NCBI RefSeq assembly: GCF_008014745.1 | Contig: NZ_VPFD01000013.1 | Coordinates: 122,661 to 186,660, forward strand | Direction of reading: 5' to 3' | From: Massilia arenae | GTDB taxonomy: Bacteria; Pseudomonadota; Gammaproteobacteria; Burkholderiales; Burkholderiaceae_D | DNA length: 64,000 bases | Part shown: positions 1 to 7,384 of the stretch, in pieces | How the letters are laid out: each line of letters begins with the position of its first letter | Position numbering within the stretch: position 1 is the stretch's first letter | Position numbers and translations under genes: made by a program | Notes under the pieces: model-generated | What the model saw: the letters and a program-made list of their open reading frames with translations, nothing else | What the model was told of the DNA's origin: nothing | The model's database searches: none

Positions 1-1
1 G

Positions 2-46
2 ATCGGGCGGCGCCAGTTCGCGCGCATGGCGGCGGCCGGACGCTGA
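2..46 (+). CDS. 3' end of an unidentified gene (partial)
   Basis: The first bases read in frame 2 as the last 14 codons of a protein (ending ...RMAAAGR) before a TGA at 44-46. Nearly every third position is G or C, as in the real genes of this locus, and the reading direction fits the shared terminator that follows. Only the C-terminal tail is present, so no function can be given. It could also be non-coding high-GC DNA. Confidence 0.4.
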   Translation: MGRRQFARMAAAGR

Positions 47-87
47 AGCACGCCGGCGCCGTGCCGGCCTCATGAACGCCCGACGTC

Positions 88-125
88 AAAAAGCCACTGC
101 CGGATTGCTCCGGCAGTGGCTTTTT
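88..125. terminator. Bidirectional rho-independent terminator
   Basis: Perfect 17-bp inverted repeat (88-104 with 109-125) around a TTGC loop. The stem is flanked by an A-run on one side and a T-run on the other, so it works as an intrinsic terminator in both directions. It lies 40 bp beyond the stop codon of the minus-strand PEP-CTERM gene and just after the partial + strand gene. Confidence 0.9.
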
Positions 126-165
126 ACCTTGCAACGCTGGGCCTGCGAGGCAGGCCCGTGCGTGA

Positions 166-966
166 TTAGGCGGCTTTCTTGTTGCGGCGGCGGGCGGCGT
201 ACAGGCCCAGCATGCCCAGGCCCAGCAGGCCGACCGATGCAGGCTCAGGCACTTCGGCCACGTTGCTGAAGACCACGTCCAGCGAACCGTTGATTTCCTG
301 GGTGCCGACAGGGTCGAAGTTGTTCAGCTGGCCCGACTGGAACGACAGGTCGTAGAACGGGTTTGGCGAGGTGAAGAACTGGGTACCGAAACCGGCCAGG
401 GCGAAGCTCGAGCTGGCGCCGAAGCTGCCGCAGTTGATGCCGCTAGGACCGCAGGTCGGCAGGGTTGGGTCGAGCACGCCGAAGCCCGACAGTGGATCGC
501 CTTCGGCCAGCAGCAGGTCGTCGTCCGCCAAACCAACGGTAACGGCGTTGGCGCCGTTGGTTGGCATGGTGAAGGTCGAGTCCAGGTTGGCGTCCAGGTA
601 CATTCCCAGGCGGCCGCTGCCTTCGTCGAAGCGGAACACGTTCTTGCCATCTTCGACGGCGAAGGTGCCCGACGCGGTGTACAGGGCATACAGACCATAG
701 TCGTTGTTCAGGCCGGTGCGGTTGACCGGGGTGGTGCCGCCGTTGGTGACGAACTGGCCAGCATTCCACACCAGCGACACGTTGAAGGTGCCGTCGGTGT
801 TGAAGGTGGCGATCTCGTTGTAGTTACCGGTGATCTTGTCGGCGGTGAACGAGCGGCCGTCGTATTCTACGGTGAACGGGTTGAAGTTATCAGCGTGGGC
901 GGCGGCGCCAAACATCGAGGTTGCAGCGATTGCGCAAGCGATAATGGTCTTCGAAACTGCTTTCAT
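166..966 (-). CDS. pepA: PEP-CTERM sorting-signal protein, PepA-like (flocculation-associated)
   Basis: 266-residue secreted protein and the likely substrate of the exosortase encoded at 13198. It has a Sec signal peptide (residues 1-25, cleavage after AHA). The C-terminal tripartite sorting signal consists of VPEP at 239-242, a hydrophobic helix about 245-258 and an RRR cluster at 259-261. The middle region (FTADKITGNY, SLVWNAGQF, DDLLLAEG, PTCGPSGINCGSFG, PFYDLSFQSGQLNNF) matches what I recall of PepA, a protein needed for floc formation in Zoogloea-type bacteria. The start is set by AGGAG 7 bases upstream. A sigma-54 promoter (1013-1027) precedes it and a terminator (88-125) follows, so it is monocistronic. 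The assignment to PepA rather than another PEP-CTERM family rests on memory of the family pattern. Confidence 0.88.
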   Translation of the reverse strand: MKAVSKTIIACAIAATSMFGAAAHADNFNPFTVEYDGRSFTADKITGNYNEIATFNTDGTFNVSLVWNAGQFVTNGGTTPVNRTGLNNDYGLYALYTASGTFAVEDGKNVFRFDEGSGRLGMYLDANLDSTFTMPTNGANAVTVGLADDDLLLAEGDPLSGFGVLDPTLPTCGPSGINCGSFGASSSFALAGFGTQFFTSPNPFYDLSFQSGQLNNFDPVGTQEINGSLDVVFSNVAEVPEPASVGLLGLGMLGLYAARRRNKKAA

Positions 967-1012
967 CTTGGATCTCCTGGTTGTAGGGTTCGTACTAACA
1001 ACCTCTATCTAA

Positions 1013-1027
1013 GCAACCATCGTGCCA
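1013..1027 (-). promoter_or_regulatory. Sigma-54 (-24/-12) promoter of the PEP-CTERM gene
   Basis: On the minus strand the sequence is TGGCACG-ATGG-TTGC, an exact match to the RpoN consensus with GG and GC ten bases apart. It lies 47 bases upstream of the ATG at 966, leaving a short leader. PrsR (46229-47593) is a sigma-54 activator known to control PEP-CTERM genes, so it is the natural partner. Confidence 0.88.
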
Positions 1028-1090
1028 GCCAATCACCCTCCTTATAAATCAATCACTTAGGCCACTATTTCGTTATAGAAATTCTAACAC

Positions 1091-1166
1091 TGTAAAGAAT
1101 GCCGACAGCTCGCCCGTAACCTTGTCGGCACATTCCTACAAGCCTTCGTAACACATTACTACAAAG
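1091..1166 (-). promoter_or_regulatory. Candidate upstream activator (PrsR) binding sites
   Basis: A long imperfect dyad (1091-1107 with 1123-1140) pairs TGTAAAGAATGCCGACA with TGTCGGCACATTCCTACA. A third related half-site, CACATTACTACAAAG, follows at 1152-1166. The block sits 65-140 bp upstream of the -24 element, the usual distance for a sigma-54 enhancer. Binding by PrsR is inferred. The last half-site overlaps the end of the neighbouring methyltransferase gene. Confidence 0.5.
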
Positions 1167-1824
1167 GTTTCCGCACCACCACATTCCAGGTATTTCCAGA
1201 CGTAAATTCACTGGCGATTTCCCAGCCTGCCGCCAACATCTTGGCGCGCAGCTCTTCGATATGGAACGGGCTGTACAGGATGCCTTTGCGGATGCCCCAG
1301 TCGTTGATCTTCTGCGCCGCCCAGCGCAGCGGCGCGAAGCCGGACGGATACAGCAGCACGTTGGCGGCCAGGGTCCCGCCGGGCTTGAGCACGCGCAGGA
1401 TGTCGCGCAGGGCGCCGTCGACCGTCGGGAAGCAGTGGATCGAGTTGGCGATATTGGCGGTATCGAAGCGGTTGTCGGCGAACGGCAGCTGGGCCGCATC
1501 GGCATGCTGCAACTCGACCAGCGGATTGTTGCGGAAACGGTGGCGGGCGCCGGCCAGCATCGACGGTGCATAGTCGATGCCGGTCACTTTCACCGGCGGC
1601 AGCTTGCGGCGGCGGCGCCAGTTCAGGACCATCTCGAGCAGGGTGCCGGTGCCGCACGCCACTTCCAGGTGGTCCGGTCCGAAGTTGGGCCCGAAGAAGC
1701 GCATCTGGGTGCCGATGGTGCTGTTGTAGGCGAAGGTGAGAATGAAAAAGCCGCGCAGGTCGTACCACCACGGTTCGGATGAATAGGCTTCGGCGATTTC
1801 ATCCCTGGTCTTGCCGGTCGTCAT
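1159..1824 (-). CDS. Class I SAM-dependent methyltransferase
   Basis: 221 residues with the Rossmann methyltransferase pattern: motif I EVACGTGTL (54-62), the acidic post-I segment GIDYAPSML (82-90), an Asp-containing DAAQLPF segment (109-115) and LKPGG (146-150). It belongs to the small-molecule methyltransferase (Methyltransf_11/25) group, not to the RNA or DNA methylases. No signal peptide or membrane segment is visible, so it is cytosolic. It stands between the PEP-CTERM gene and the FeeM-like acyltransferase, both on the same strand. The substrate cannot be read from the sequence; a lipid, sugar or amine made by this locus is possible. Confidence 0.8.
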   Translation of the reverse strand: MTTGKTRDEIAEAYSSEPWWYDLRGFFILTFAYNSTIGTQMRFFGPNFGPDHLEVACGTGTLLEMVLNWRRRRKLPPVKVTGIDYAPSMLAGARHRFRNNPLVELQHADAAQLPFADNRFDTANIANSIHCFPTVDGALRDILRVLKPGGTLAANVLLYPSGFAPLRWAAQKINDWGIRKGILYSPFHIEELRAKMLAAGWEIASEFTSGNTWNVVVRKPL

Positions 1825-1901
1825 GGAGCGTCCTCGTTGATTGAAGTGAAGCGGAAAATATAGGTTGTTAATGAACCGCAGGCAAGCGCGGATCGTGCGG
1901 C

Positions 1902-2636
1902 TCAGCCCAGCTGGCGCAGGCGATTGACGATGCCCGCCTCTTCACGCGGCGAGAAGAACCACGGGAACAGCGAGCGCTCGCCCACCGCCTTGTCCTGCAT
2001 GCCGCCCCATTTCTCCACCTGGTCGGTGCCGAAGGCGGTGTCGACGCGCAGCAGGACCGCCGGCGCCTGCACCCGCGGATTGGGGCGCGATTCGCACACG
2101 GTCTGGAAGCCCAGCATGGCTTCGTAGAAACGGCGATGGCGCGGATTGACTTCGATGAAGATGTCGCGGCAGCCGTTCAGGTCGCGCGCATAGATCAGGG
2201 CCACGTGGAATAGCGAGGCCAGCACCGCCTTGGACTTGACCGCCGGGTCGACCGCCAGCTTGGTGATCTCGCACACCCGCCCGGCGCTGCGGCGCACGTC
2301 GATGCAATCCTTGAACACCTGGTCGGCCAGCAAGCCTATCTCGGAATCCAGGCCCAGGCTCAGCGTGCCGAACACCTGGCCGCGGTCGGAAGCCGTCAGC
2401 GTGATCCGATTGGGGTCGCTATGGACCTGGTGGTTGCCGCTATAGCCGCGCCAGGAATACATCTTGCTGATGAGCATACTGGCGGAATTGCGCTGAGAAT
2501 CGACGTCGGCCGCGCGGATACCGAATACGCGCTCGTTGATGGCGACGTCGATGATGCTCGGTTCGTCGGAGGCGCCCCCGTCATCGCCGCTCGGCGCGGC
2601 GAGATAGGTCGGCCCTAATGTCTCGATCATGGTCAT
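1902..2636 (-). CDS. FeeM-like N-acyl amino acid synthase (GNAT fold)
   Basis: 244 residues resembling the FeeM catalytic core: a GNAT-fold enzyme that moves a long acyl chain from acyl-ACP onto an amino group. The typical segments are present: a substrate loop near SKMYSWRGY, the strand FGTLSLGLDSEIGLLADQVF, then EITKLAVDP and the C-terminal IFIEVNPRHRRFYEAMLGF. Proteins of this kind recur in exosortase A loci. The ACP gene at 42806 could supply the acyl donor. The ATG at 2636 is preceded by a modest GGAG-type site. The closest alternative is the general PEP-CTERM/exosortase-associated acyltransferase group, which has the same fold. Confidence 0.72.
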   Translation of the reverse strand: MTMIETLGPTYLAAPSGDDGGASDEPSIIDVAINERVFGIRAADVDSQRNSASMLISKMYSWRGYSGNHQVHSDPNRITLTASDRGQVFGTLSLGLDSEIGLLADQVFKDCIDVRRSAGRVCEITKLAVDPAVKSKAVLASLFHVALIYARDLNGCRDIFIEVNPRHRRFYEAMLGFQTVCESRPNPRVQAPAVLLRVDTAFGTDQVEKWGGMQDKAVGERSLFPWFFSPREEAGIVNRLRQLG

Positions 2637-2699
2637 TCTCCAGGCAAGACCGGCGCGTCATGCACCGGCGGCATTCCTGATCATCATAGCATCGGAAAT

Positions 2700-2717
2700 T
2701 ACAATTTATCAATTGTA
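2700..2717. promoter_or_regulatory. Palindrome in the intergenic region upstream of the FeeM-like gene
   Basis: TACAATT-TATC-AATTGTA, a perfect 7-bp-arm dyad in an A/T-rich patch of the otherwise GC-rich interval 2637-2940. It lies 64 bp upstream of the acyltransferase ATG, where an operator or promoter is expected. Related TTGTA/TACAA dyads occur at 19052-19068 and 51350-51363. Nothing else gene-like is seen in this interval apart from the hairpin at 2907-2926. Confidence 0.35.
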
Positions 2718-2906
2718 TTAACGAAAAGTATTTGCCCTTTTGACATTGATAGCGCAGCTACAATACCGCGACGATAGCAGTTTACGCAGGCTCTGCGGCG
2801 CGCACGGACAAGAAATGCGTGGACGGATCACGGCCGCGTGGCAGCCGGACACCGGGAACAGGAAGGGACAGGCCTCTTGGCCGCACCGGCGATTGCCGGC
2901 GGAAGA

Positions 2907-2926
2907 GACCGGCTGCAAAGCCGGTC
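2907..2926 (-). terminator. Hairpin after the export lipoprotein gene
   Basis: GACCGGCT-(4)-AGCCGGTC, a perfect 8-bp stem 15 bp past the stop codon of the minus-strand gene ending at 2941. The following minus-strand bases are only mildly T/C-rich, so it is a weak intrinsic terminator or an mRNA-stabilising hairpin. Confidence 0.5.
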
Positions 2927-2940
2927 TTGCAGGGTAATGC

Positions 2941-3561
2941 TTAGAAGAAGCTTTCCGGAATCACGAGGATATCGCCGGGACGCATCATGACGTTCGCCGA
3001 GATATCGCCTTCGTTGATCAGGTCGTCAAGGCGGACATTGATCTTTTCCTGCTTGCCTTCGACGTTGCGCACGATGCTGGCCTTGTTACCCGAGGCGAAT
3101 TCAGTCACGCCGCCGACCGCGATCAACACATCCATCAGCGACATTTCGCGGCGATACGGCAATGCCTGCGGACGGGCGGCCTGGCCGATCACGCGGATCT
3201 GCTCGTTGAAGTTGCCGACAAAATTGGTCACGACCACAGTGACCACGGGCTGCTGGATGAACTGGGCGAGGGCCTGTTCGATGTCGCGCGCCAGCTGGGT
3301 CGAGGTCTTGCCGGCGGCAGGGAGGTCCTCGACCAGCGGGGTCGTGATCTTGCCGTCCGGACGGACCGGCACCGACATCGACACTTCCGGATTACGCCAG
3401 ACAATGATGTTGACGGCATCGCCAGGCCCGATCAGGTAGTCCGGGTTGACCGTCGCCAGCGCGGCGGTGCTGGGAGGCACCGGGGTGGAACAGCCGCCCA
3501 ACAGCAGCATGCAAGCGGCGGCGCCGGCTGCCAACAGATTCTTCATGGTTTTCGTCATCAT
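2941..3561 (-). CDS. Outer-membrane polysaccharide export lipoprotein (Wza-type, XrtA-associated)
   Basis: About 206 residues. A lipoprotein signal peptide ends in the lipobox LGGC (Cys24 from the chosen start). A polysaccharide-export domain follows (DYLIGPGDAVNIIVWRNPE ... VRPDGKITTPLV), then an SLBB-type region (IRVIGQAARPQALPY ... LMDVLIAVGGV) and the C-terminal MRPGDILVIPES. It forms the outer-membrane end of the export channel for the polymer whose chain length is set by the gene at 4908. I placed the start at 3561 because GAGGGG lies 9 bases upstream; in-frame alternatives at 3570 and 3594 lack a well-placed ribosome site. It is shorter than E. coli Wza, as usual for XrtA loci. Confidence 0.88.
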   Translation of the reverse strand: MMTKTMKNLLAAGAAACMLLLGGCSTPVPPSTAALATVNPDYLIGPGDAVNIIVWRNPEVSMSVPVRPDGKITTPLVEDLPAAGKTSTQLARDIEQALAQFIQQPVVTVVVTNFVGNFNEQIRVIGQAARPQALPYRREMSLMDVLIAVGGVTEFASGNKASIVRNVEGKQEKINVRLDDLINEGDISANVMMRPGDILVIPESFF

Positions 3562-3737
3562 CGCGTTCATCCCCTCGCGCCTTACCTGTCCCATGGACTA
3601 GTGTTTGGCGTGAATCAAAAATTGTTATTTCGCCATCATGGCCCGCGCTATTGTAGCGCAGACGGCTGCGTCGGCAAGCCGTGCACAATTGAAATCTTTT
3701 ATCTTGCCGCAAGTAGGTGCATCGCCATCGGATCGCC

Positions 3738-4505
3738 CTAGCGATCCAGCAGCTCCTGCACGTGCCGCACCGGGATGGCATACGTGATCCCGCTCGGGGC
3801 CGAGATCGCGGACTCCTTCAGGCCCTTCACGAATACCATATTGATCACGCCCAGCACCATGCCGGTCTCCGGATCGTACAGTGGCGAACCGCTGTTGCCG
3901 GGATAGGCGGTGCCGTCGAGCTGGTAGATACTGAACGGGCTGCGCTGCAGCCGGGCCGCCGCGCGCGCGTCGAGCCGGCGCGCGCTGAGCGAAGGCTGCA
4001 TCACCGGAGTGATCGCCGCCAGCAGGGCGCGGTGGGTGGCCGGGTGCAGGCCCAGCACCATCCCGAGCGGGAAGCCGGTAAAGGCCAGGGCCTGGCCCTC
4101 CGCCGCCGCGTCTGCATTCCCCAGGCGCAGGGCCGGGAGCGGCGCGCCTTCCAGGCGCAGGTGCGCCAGGTCGTGTTCCCGGTCCAGGGCGACCAGCTGC
4201 GCCGTACGGAAACGCACGCCGGCGCCATCCGGCAAGACCACGCCAAGCTGCTCCATGCGGGCGGCATCGAGCTTGTCGGGCACGACGTGGGCATTGGTAA
4301 TCACGCTCAGGCCGTCGCCGACCACGAAGCCCGTACCACTGAACACGATCGCCGGGCTGCGCGTTTGCAGCTGGGTGCCGACGCCCACGATCGAAGGCTT
4401 CACCGCCGCAACCGTCTGCGGCAAGGTCGCCGCCCGCGCCAATCCCCCCGTCAGGCACAGCAGCGCAGCAGCGGTCATGTATCTTCCAAACAAACGTCGC
4501 GTCAT
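3738..4505 (-). CDS. Periplasmic trypsin-like serine protease (S1C/DegP-like, no PDZ)
   Basis: 255 residues with a Sec signal peptide (cleavage after ARA, about residue 25) and a chymotrypsin-fold protease domain. The catalytic triad is His73 (in TNAHVV), Asp112 (EHDLA) and Ser205 (PGNSGSP). No PDZ domain follows, so the protein is shorter than DegP/DegS. It probably acts in the periplasm on secreted or sorted proteins of this locus. It is transcribed away from the chain-length gene. A sigma-54-like site at 4546-4560 may place it in the PrsR regulon. Confidence 0.82.
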   Translation of the reverse strand: MTRRLFGRYMTAAALLCLTGGLARAATLPQTVAAVKPSIVGVGTQLQTRSPAIVFSGTGFVVGDGLSVITNAHVVPDKLDAARMEQLGVVLPDGAGVRFRTAQLVALDREHDLAHLRLEGAPLPALRLGNADAAAEGQALAFTGFPLGMVLGLHPATHRALLAAITPVMQPSLSARRLDARAAARLQRSPFSIYQLDGTAYPGNSGSPLYDPETGMVLGVINMVFVKGLKESAISAPSGITYAIPVRHVQELLDR

Positions 4506-4545
4506 CAGAACATCACAATCTTCAGGTAGTTGTAACAGGTGTGAG

Positions 4546-4560
4546 GCAATCGTACGGCCC
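4546..4560 (-). promoter_or_regulatory. Possible sigma-54 promoter of the protease gene
   Basis: On the minus strand the sequence is GGGCCGTACGATTGC. GG and GC are ten bases apart with an intact TTGC at -12, but the -24 box departs from TGGCAC. It lies 41 bases upstream of the protease ATG. Weaker than the promoter at 1013-1027. Confidence 0.35.
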
Positions 4561-4728
4561 CTTTCCTTTTTTAAACATTACAATAAGGTTCTTTGAATTT
4601 CAGCAACTATTTGAGGTTACTCGGCGCGCAGTCAAGAACTGGGCGGCACTTCCCGGATCATCAGATCGTTACGCGAAATACAACAAGCGCATTCTTCAAA
4701 TGTTTGCGATAATGCAACAGTAGCGTTG

Positions 4729-4840
4729 CGATGCACCATTTTGCATCGTTCTCTCCAAATGAAATAGTGTTGCAAACCGATGGCATCGGTGACCGAGAAT
4801 CGCTGGATTCCCTTACCCTTAATTGCAATTGCTTAGGGTA
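4729..4840 (+). promoter_or_regulatory. Dyad-rich leader upstream of the core eps operon
   Basis: Two inverted repeats lie in the 402-bp gap before the chain-length gene: CGATGCA/TGCATCG (4729-4735 with 4742-4748) and TACCCT/AGGGTA (4814-4819 with 4835-4840), the second enclosing an AATTGCAATT palindrome. An in-frame extension of the coding frame covers this region but has poor codon bias. I read it as a regulatory leader; the regulator is unknown. Confidence 0.4.
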
Positions 4841-4907
4841 CAAGCGATCATGCTTATTGTTTTTTGCTGACCCTGCACGCCAGGCCCTGACCAACGAGAT
4901 CGACACG

Positions 4908-6440
4908 ATGGCTGAAATTACATCCCAGATTCTTCACTTATTAAAAGCCATCGGCAAGTACCGCTGGCACGCAGTCGCGATCACCTGGGTCGTCGCACTG
5001 GTTGGCTGGGGAGTGGTCTACAAGCTGCCCGACCAGTACGAGGCAAAGGCGCGCGTCTATGTCGACACGCAGACCATACTCAAGCCGCTGATGTCGGGCA
5101 TGACCACCCTGCCGAACCTGAACCAGCAAGTCCAGTTCATGCGTCGCACGCTGCTCAGCCGCCCCAACGTGGAACGGGTGGTGCGCGACCTCGACCTCGA
5201 TGTCAATTCCAGCAGCGGCAAGGAATTCGACAAGGTGGTCGACGACCTGATCTCCAAGATCAAGATGGTCGGCACCGGTCGTGACGACATCTACACGATC
5301 AGCTATACCGGCACCAGCGCGCAACAGGCGAAGGATGTGGTGCAGGCCTTCCTGACCATCTTTGTCGAAGGCAGCTTTGCCGGCAAGAGGCAGGATTCCG
5401 AGAAAGCTGTCCAGTTCATCGACGAGCAGATCCGCAGCTACGAAGAGCGCCTGGCCGCGGCCGAGAATTCGCTCAAGGAATTCAAGATCAAGAACATCGG
5501 CATGCTGCCGCGCGAAGGCGCCGACTATGGCGCGCGCATGATGTCGTCCAGCGAAGCCCTGAACCAGGCGCAGCTCGACCTGGCCGAGGCCGAGCAGGCA
5601 CGCAACGCGATCCGCCGCAAGATATCGGGCGACAACAGCGGCGGCGGCAGCCGCAGCGTCCCGGTCGTGCAAGACCCGGCGCTGGACGAGCGAATCGCCA
5701 GCGTGAACAAGAACCTGGACGGATTGCGCACGCAGTACACCGAACAGCATCCCGACATCGTCGCCAACCGCCGCCTGCTCGAGCAGTTGATGGAGCGCCG
5801 CGCCGAGCTGGCCAAGAACCCGGCGCCGAGCAGCGATCCGGGCGCCAACTACAGTCCGATGCTGCAGCAGCTGAATGTGCAACTGTCCGAAGCCGAGGCG
5901 CGCGTGGCCGCGCTGCAGGCGCGCGTAGCCGAATTCAGCGCCCGCGTGGCGCGCCTGCGCGGCCAGAGCGAGCAGGTGCCGGAAGTCGAAGCCCAGCTGG
6001 CCCAGCTCAACCGCGACTATGAAGTCAACCGCGCCAACTACCAGCGGCTGGTCGAGCGGCGCGAGTCGGCCAAGTTGTCGGGCGAAGTGTCGTCGGTGAC
6101 CGACATGCTGACGTTCCGCGTGATCGATCCGCCGACCGCTCCCGCCATCCCTGCCGGCCCCAACCGCCTCCAGCTGGTCACGTTGGTCTTCCTCGGCGCT
6201 CTTGCCGCCGGCTTGGCCAGCGCCCTGCTGCTGAGCCAGCTGCGCCCGACCTTCCTGAGTCCGGCCGCGCTGCGCGAAGTCACCGGCCTGCCGATCCTCG
6301 GTTCGGTTAGCATGAACTGGACGTCCGAACAGACCGTGCTGCGCAAGCGCCGCCTGATCATGCTTGCCGCCTCGGTGCTCGTACTGTTCTGCGCCTATGC
6401 CGCCGGCGTCGCCGCCATCCTGATCCGCCCTACGATGTAA
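4908..6440 (+). CDS. XrtA-system polysaccharide chain-length determinant (Wzz/PCP family)
   Basis: 510 residues. A Wzz-type N-terminal domain has an inner-membrane helix around residues 20-38 (WHAVAITWVVALVGWGVVY). A long periplasmic coiled-coil region follows (about 160-400, rich in E/A/R/Q heptads, e.g. SEAEARVAALQARVAEF). C-terminal membrane helices lie near 425-445 and 485-505, with the proline-containing FRVIDPPTAPAIPAGP motif just before them. It sets polymer length together with the tyrosine kinase encoded next. The start is the ATG at 4908, where family similarity begins (MAEITSQILHLLKAIGKYRW); the upstream in-frame ATG at 4731 would add 59 unrelated residues. First gene of a + strand run of closely spaced eps genes. 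Confidence 0.9.
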   Translation: MAEITSQILHLLKAIGKYRWHAVAITWVVALVGWGVVYKLPDQYEAKARVYVDTQTILKPLMSGMTTLPNLNQQVQFMRRTLLSRPNVERVVRDLDLDVNSSSGKEFDKVVDDLISKIKMVGTGRDDIYTISYTGTSAQQAKDVVQAFLTIFVEGSFAGKRQDSEKAVQFIDEQIRSYEERLAAAENSLKEFKIKNIGMLPREGADYGARMMSSSEALNQAQLDLAEAEQARNAIRRKISGDNSGGGSRSVPVVQDPALDERIASVNKNLDGLRTQYTEQHPDIVANRRLLEQLMERRAELAKNPAPSSDPGANYSPMLQQLNVQLSEAEARVAALQARVAEFSARVARLRGQSEQVPEVEAQLAQLNRDYEVNRANYQRLVERRESAKLSGEVSSVTDMLTFRVIDPPTAPAIPAGPNRLQLVTLVFLGALAAGLASALLLSQLRPTFLSPAALREVTGLPILGSVSMNWTSEQTVLRKRRLIMLAASVLVLFCAYAAGVAAILIRPTM

Positions 6441-6466
6441 GGCCGGCTGGCCTACAAGGAGTCAAT

Positions 6467-7384
6467 GTGAGTATTATCGAAAAAGCGGCCAGCCGCATCG
6501 ACAAGCAGCGCCAGAACGCCGCCCCTGCCGTCAACCCGGACCATTCGCCGGCCGGGACCGCCGCGGATGCGGCTCCCGCCGCCGTCCTGGTGGAAGTGCC
6601 TGCGGCGCAGGCCGCGCAAGCGCTGCCGGGCGCCGCCCCGGACGCAGCGCCAGCCCGCACGCGGCGCGTCGAACTCGACCTGAACCGGATGCGCGAACTG
6701 GGCATGGTCACCGCCGCTGGCGGCCGCACCAACCTGCTGGAAGAATTCCGTATCATCAAGCGTCCGCTGCTCAAGCGCGCCTTCGCCGAGCGCGGCCCGA
6801 AGGACAATCCGACCAACCTGATCATGGTGACCAGCTCGCTGCCGGGCGAAGGCAAGACCTACTGCGCGATCAACCTGGCGATGAGCATCGCCATGGAGCT
6901 CGACCATACCGTGCTGCTCGTCGACGCCGACGTGGCGCGCCCATCGGTGCTGCGCACCCTCGGCCTGCCGACCCAGCGTGGCCTGATGGACATCCTGGTG
7001 GACACGGAGCTCGACCTGGCGGACGTCATGCTGCGCACCAACGTCGATACGCTGGCCATCCTGCCGGCCGGCACCGCCACGCCGCGCGCCACCGAACTGC
7101 TGGCCAGTTCGACGATGACGGCCATGCTGAACGAGCTGGCGAACCGCTACCCCGACCGCATCATCATCTTCGATTCGCCGCCGCTGATGCTCACCAGCGA
7201 AGCGCGCGTGCTGGCCAGCCACATGGGCCAGATCGTGGTGGTGGTGGAAGCCCAGACCACGACCCAGTACGCGGTCAAGGAATCGCTGCACCAGCTGGAA
7301 GGCATGAGCAACGTCAATCTCATCTATAACAAGACCAGGGACATCCCCGGCATCGAAGAAACGTATGACTATCATTACGGCTAA
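6467..7384 (+). CDS. XrtA-associated tyrosine autokinase (BY-kinase)
   Basis: 305 residues. Walker A is TSSLPGEGKT (122-131), Walker A' is LLVDADVARPS (150-160), Walker B is around IIIFDSPPL, and a short Tyr-rich tail (ETYDYHYG) may be the autophosphorylation cluster. An Ala/Pro-rich linker (about 15-65) separates the start from the kinase domain. As in Gram-positive CpsD, the kinase is separate from the membrane chain-length protein just upstream, and the two act together at the inner membrane. Translation starts at GTG 6467 with AAGGAG 6 bases upstream; the nearby ATG at 6465 is followed at once by a stop. Overlaps the next gene by 20 bases. Confidence 0.9.
   Translation: MSIIEKAASRIDKQRQNAAPAVNPDHSPAGTAADAAPAAVLVEVPAAQAAQALPGAAPDAAPARTRRVELDLNRMRELGMVTAAGGRTNLLEEFRIIKRPLLKRAFAERGPKDNPTNLIMVTSSLPGEGKTYCAINLAMSIAMELDHTVLLVDADVARPSVLRTLGLPTQRGLMDILVDTELDLADVMLRTNVDTLAILPAGTATPRATELLASSTMTAMLNELANRYPDRIIIFDSPPLMLTSEARVLASHMGQIVVVVEAQTTTQYAVKESLHQLEGMSNVNLIYNKTRDIPGIEETYDYHYG

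Noticed and set aside
2740..2937. 65-codon + strand open frame upstream of the export gene
   Set aside because: No ribosome site or family similarity; it runs through the hairpin at 2907-2926.
4731..4907. Upstream extension of the chain-length determinant gene
   Set aside because: The 59 extra residues are rich in Cys/Leu with poor codon bias and cover dyads; family similarity begins at 4908.
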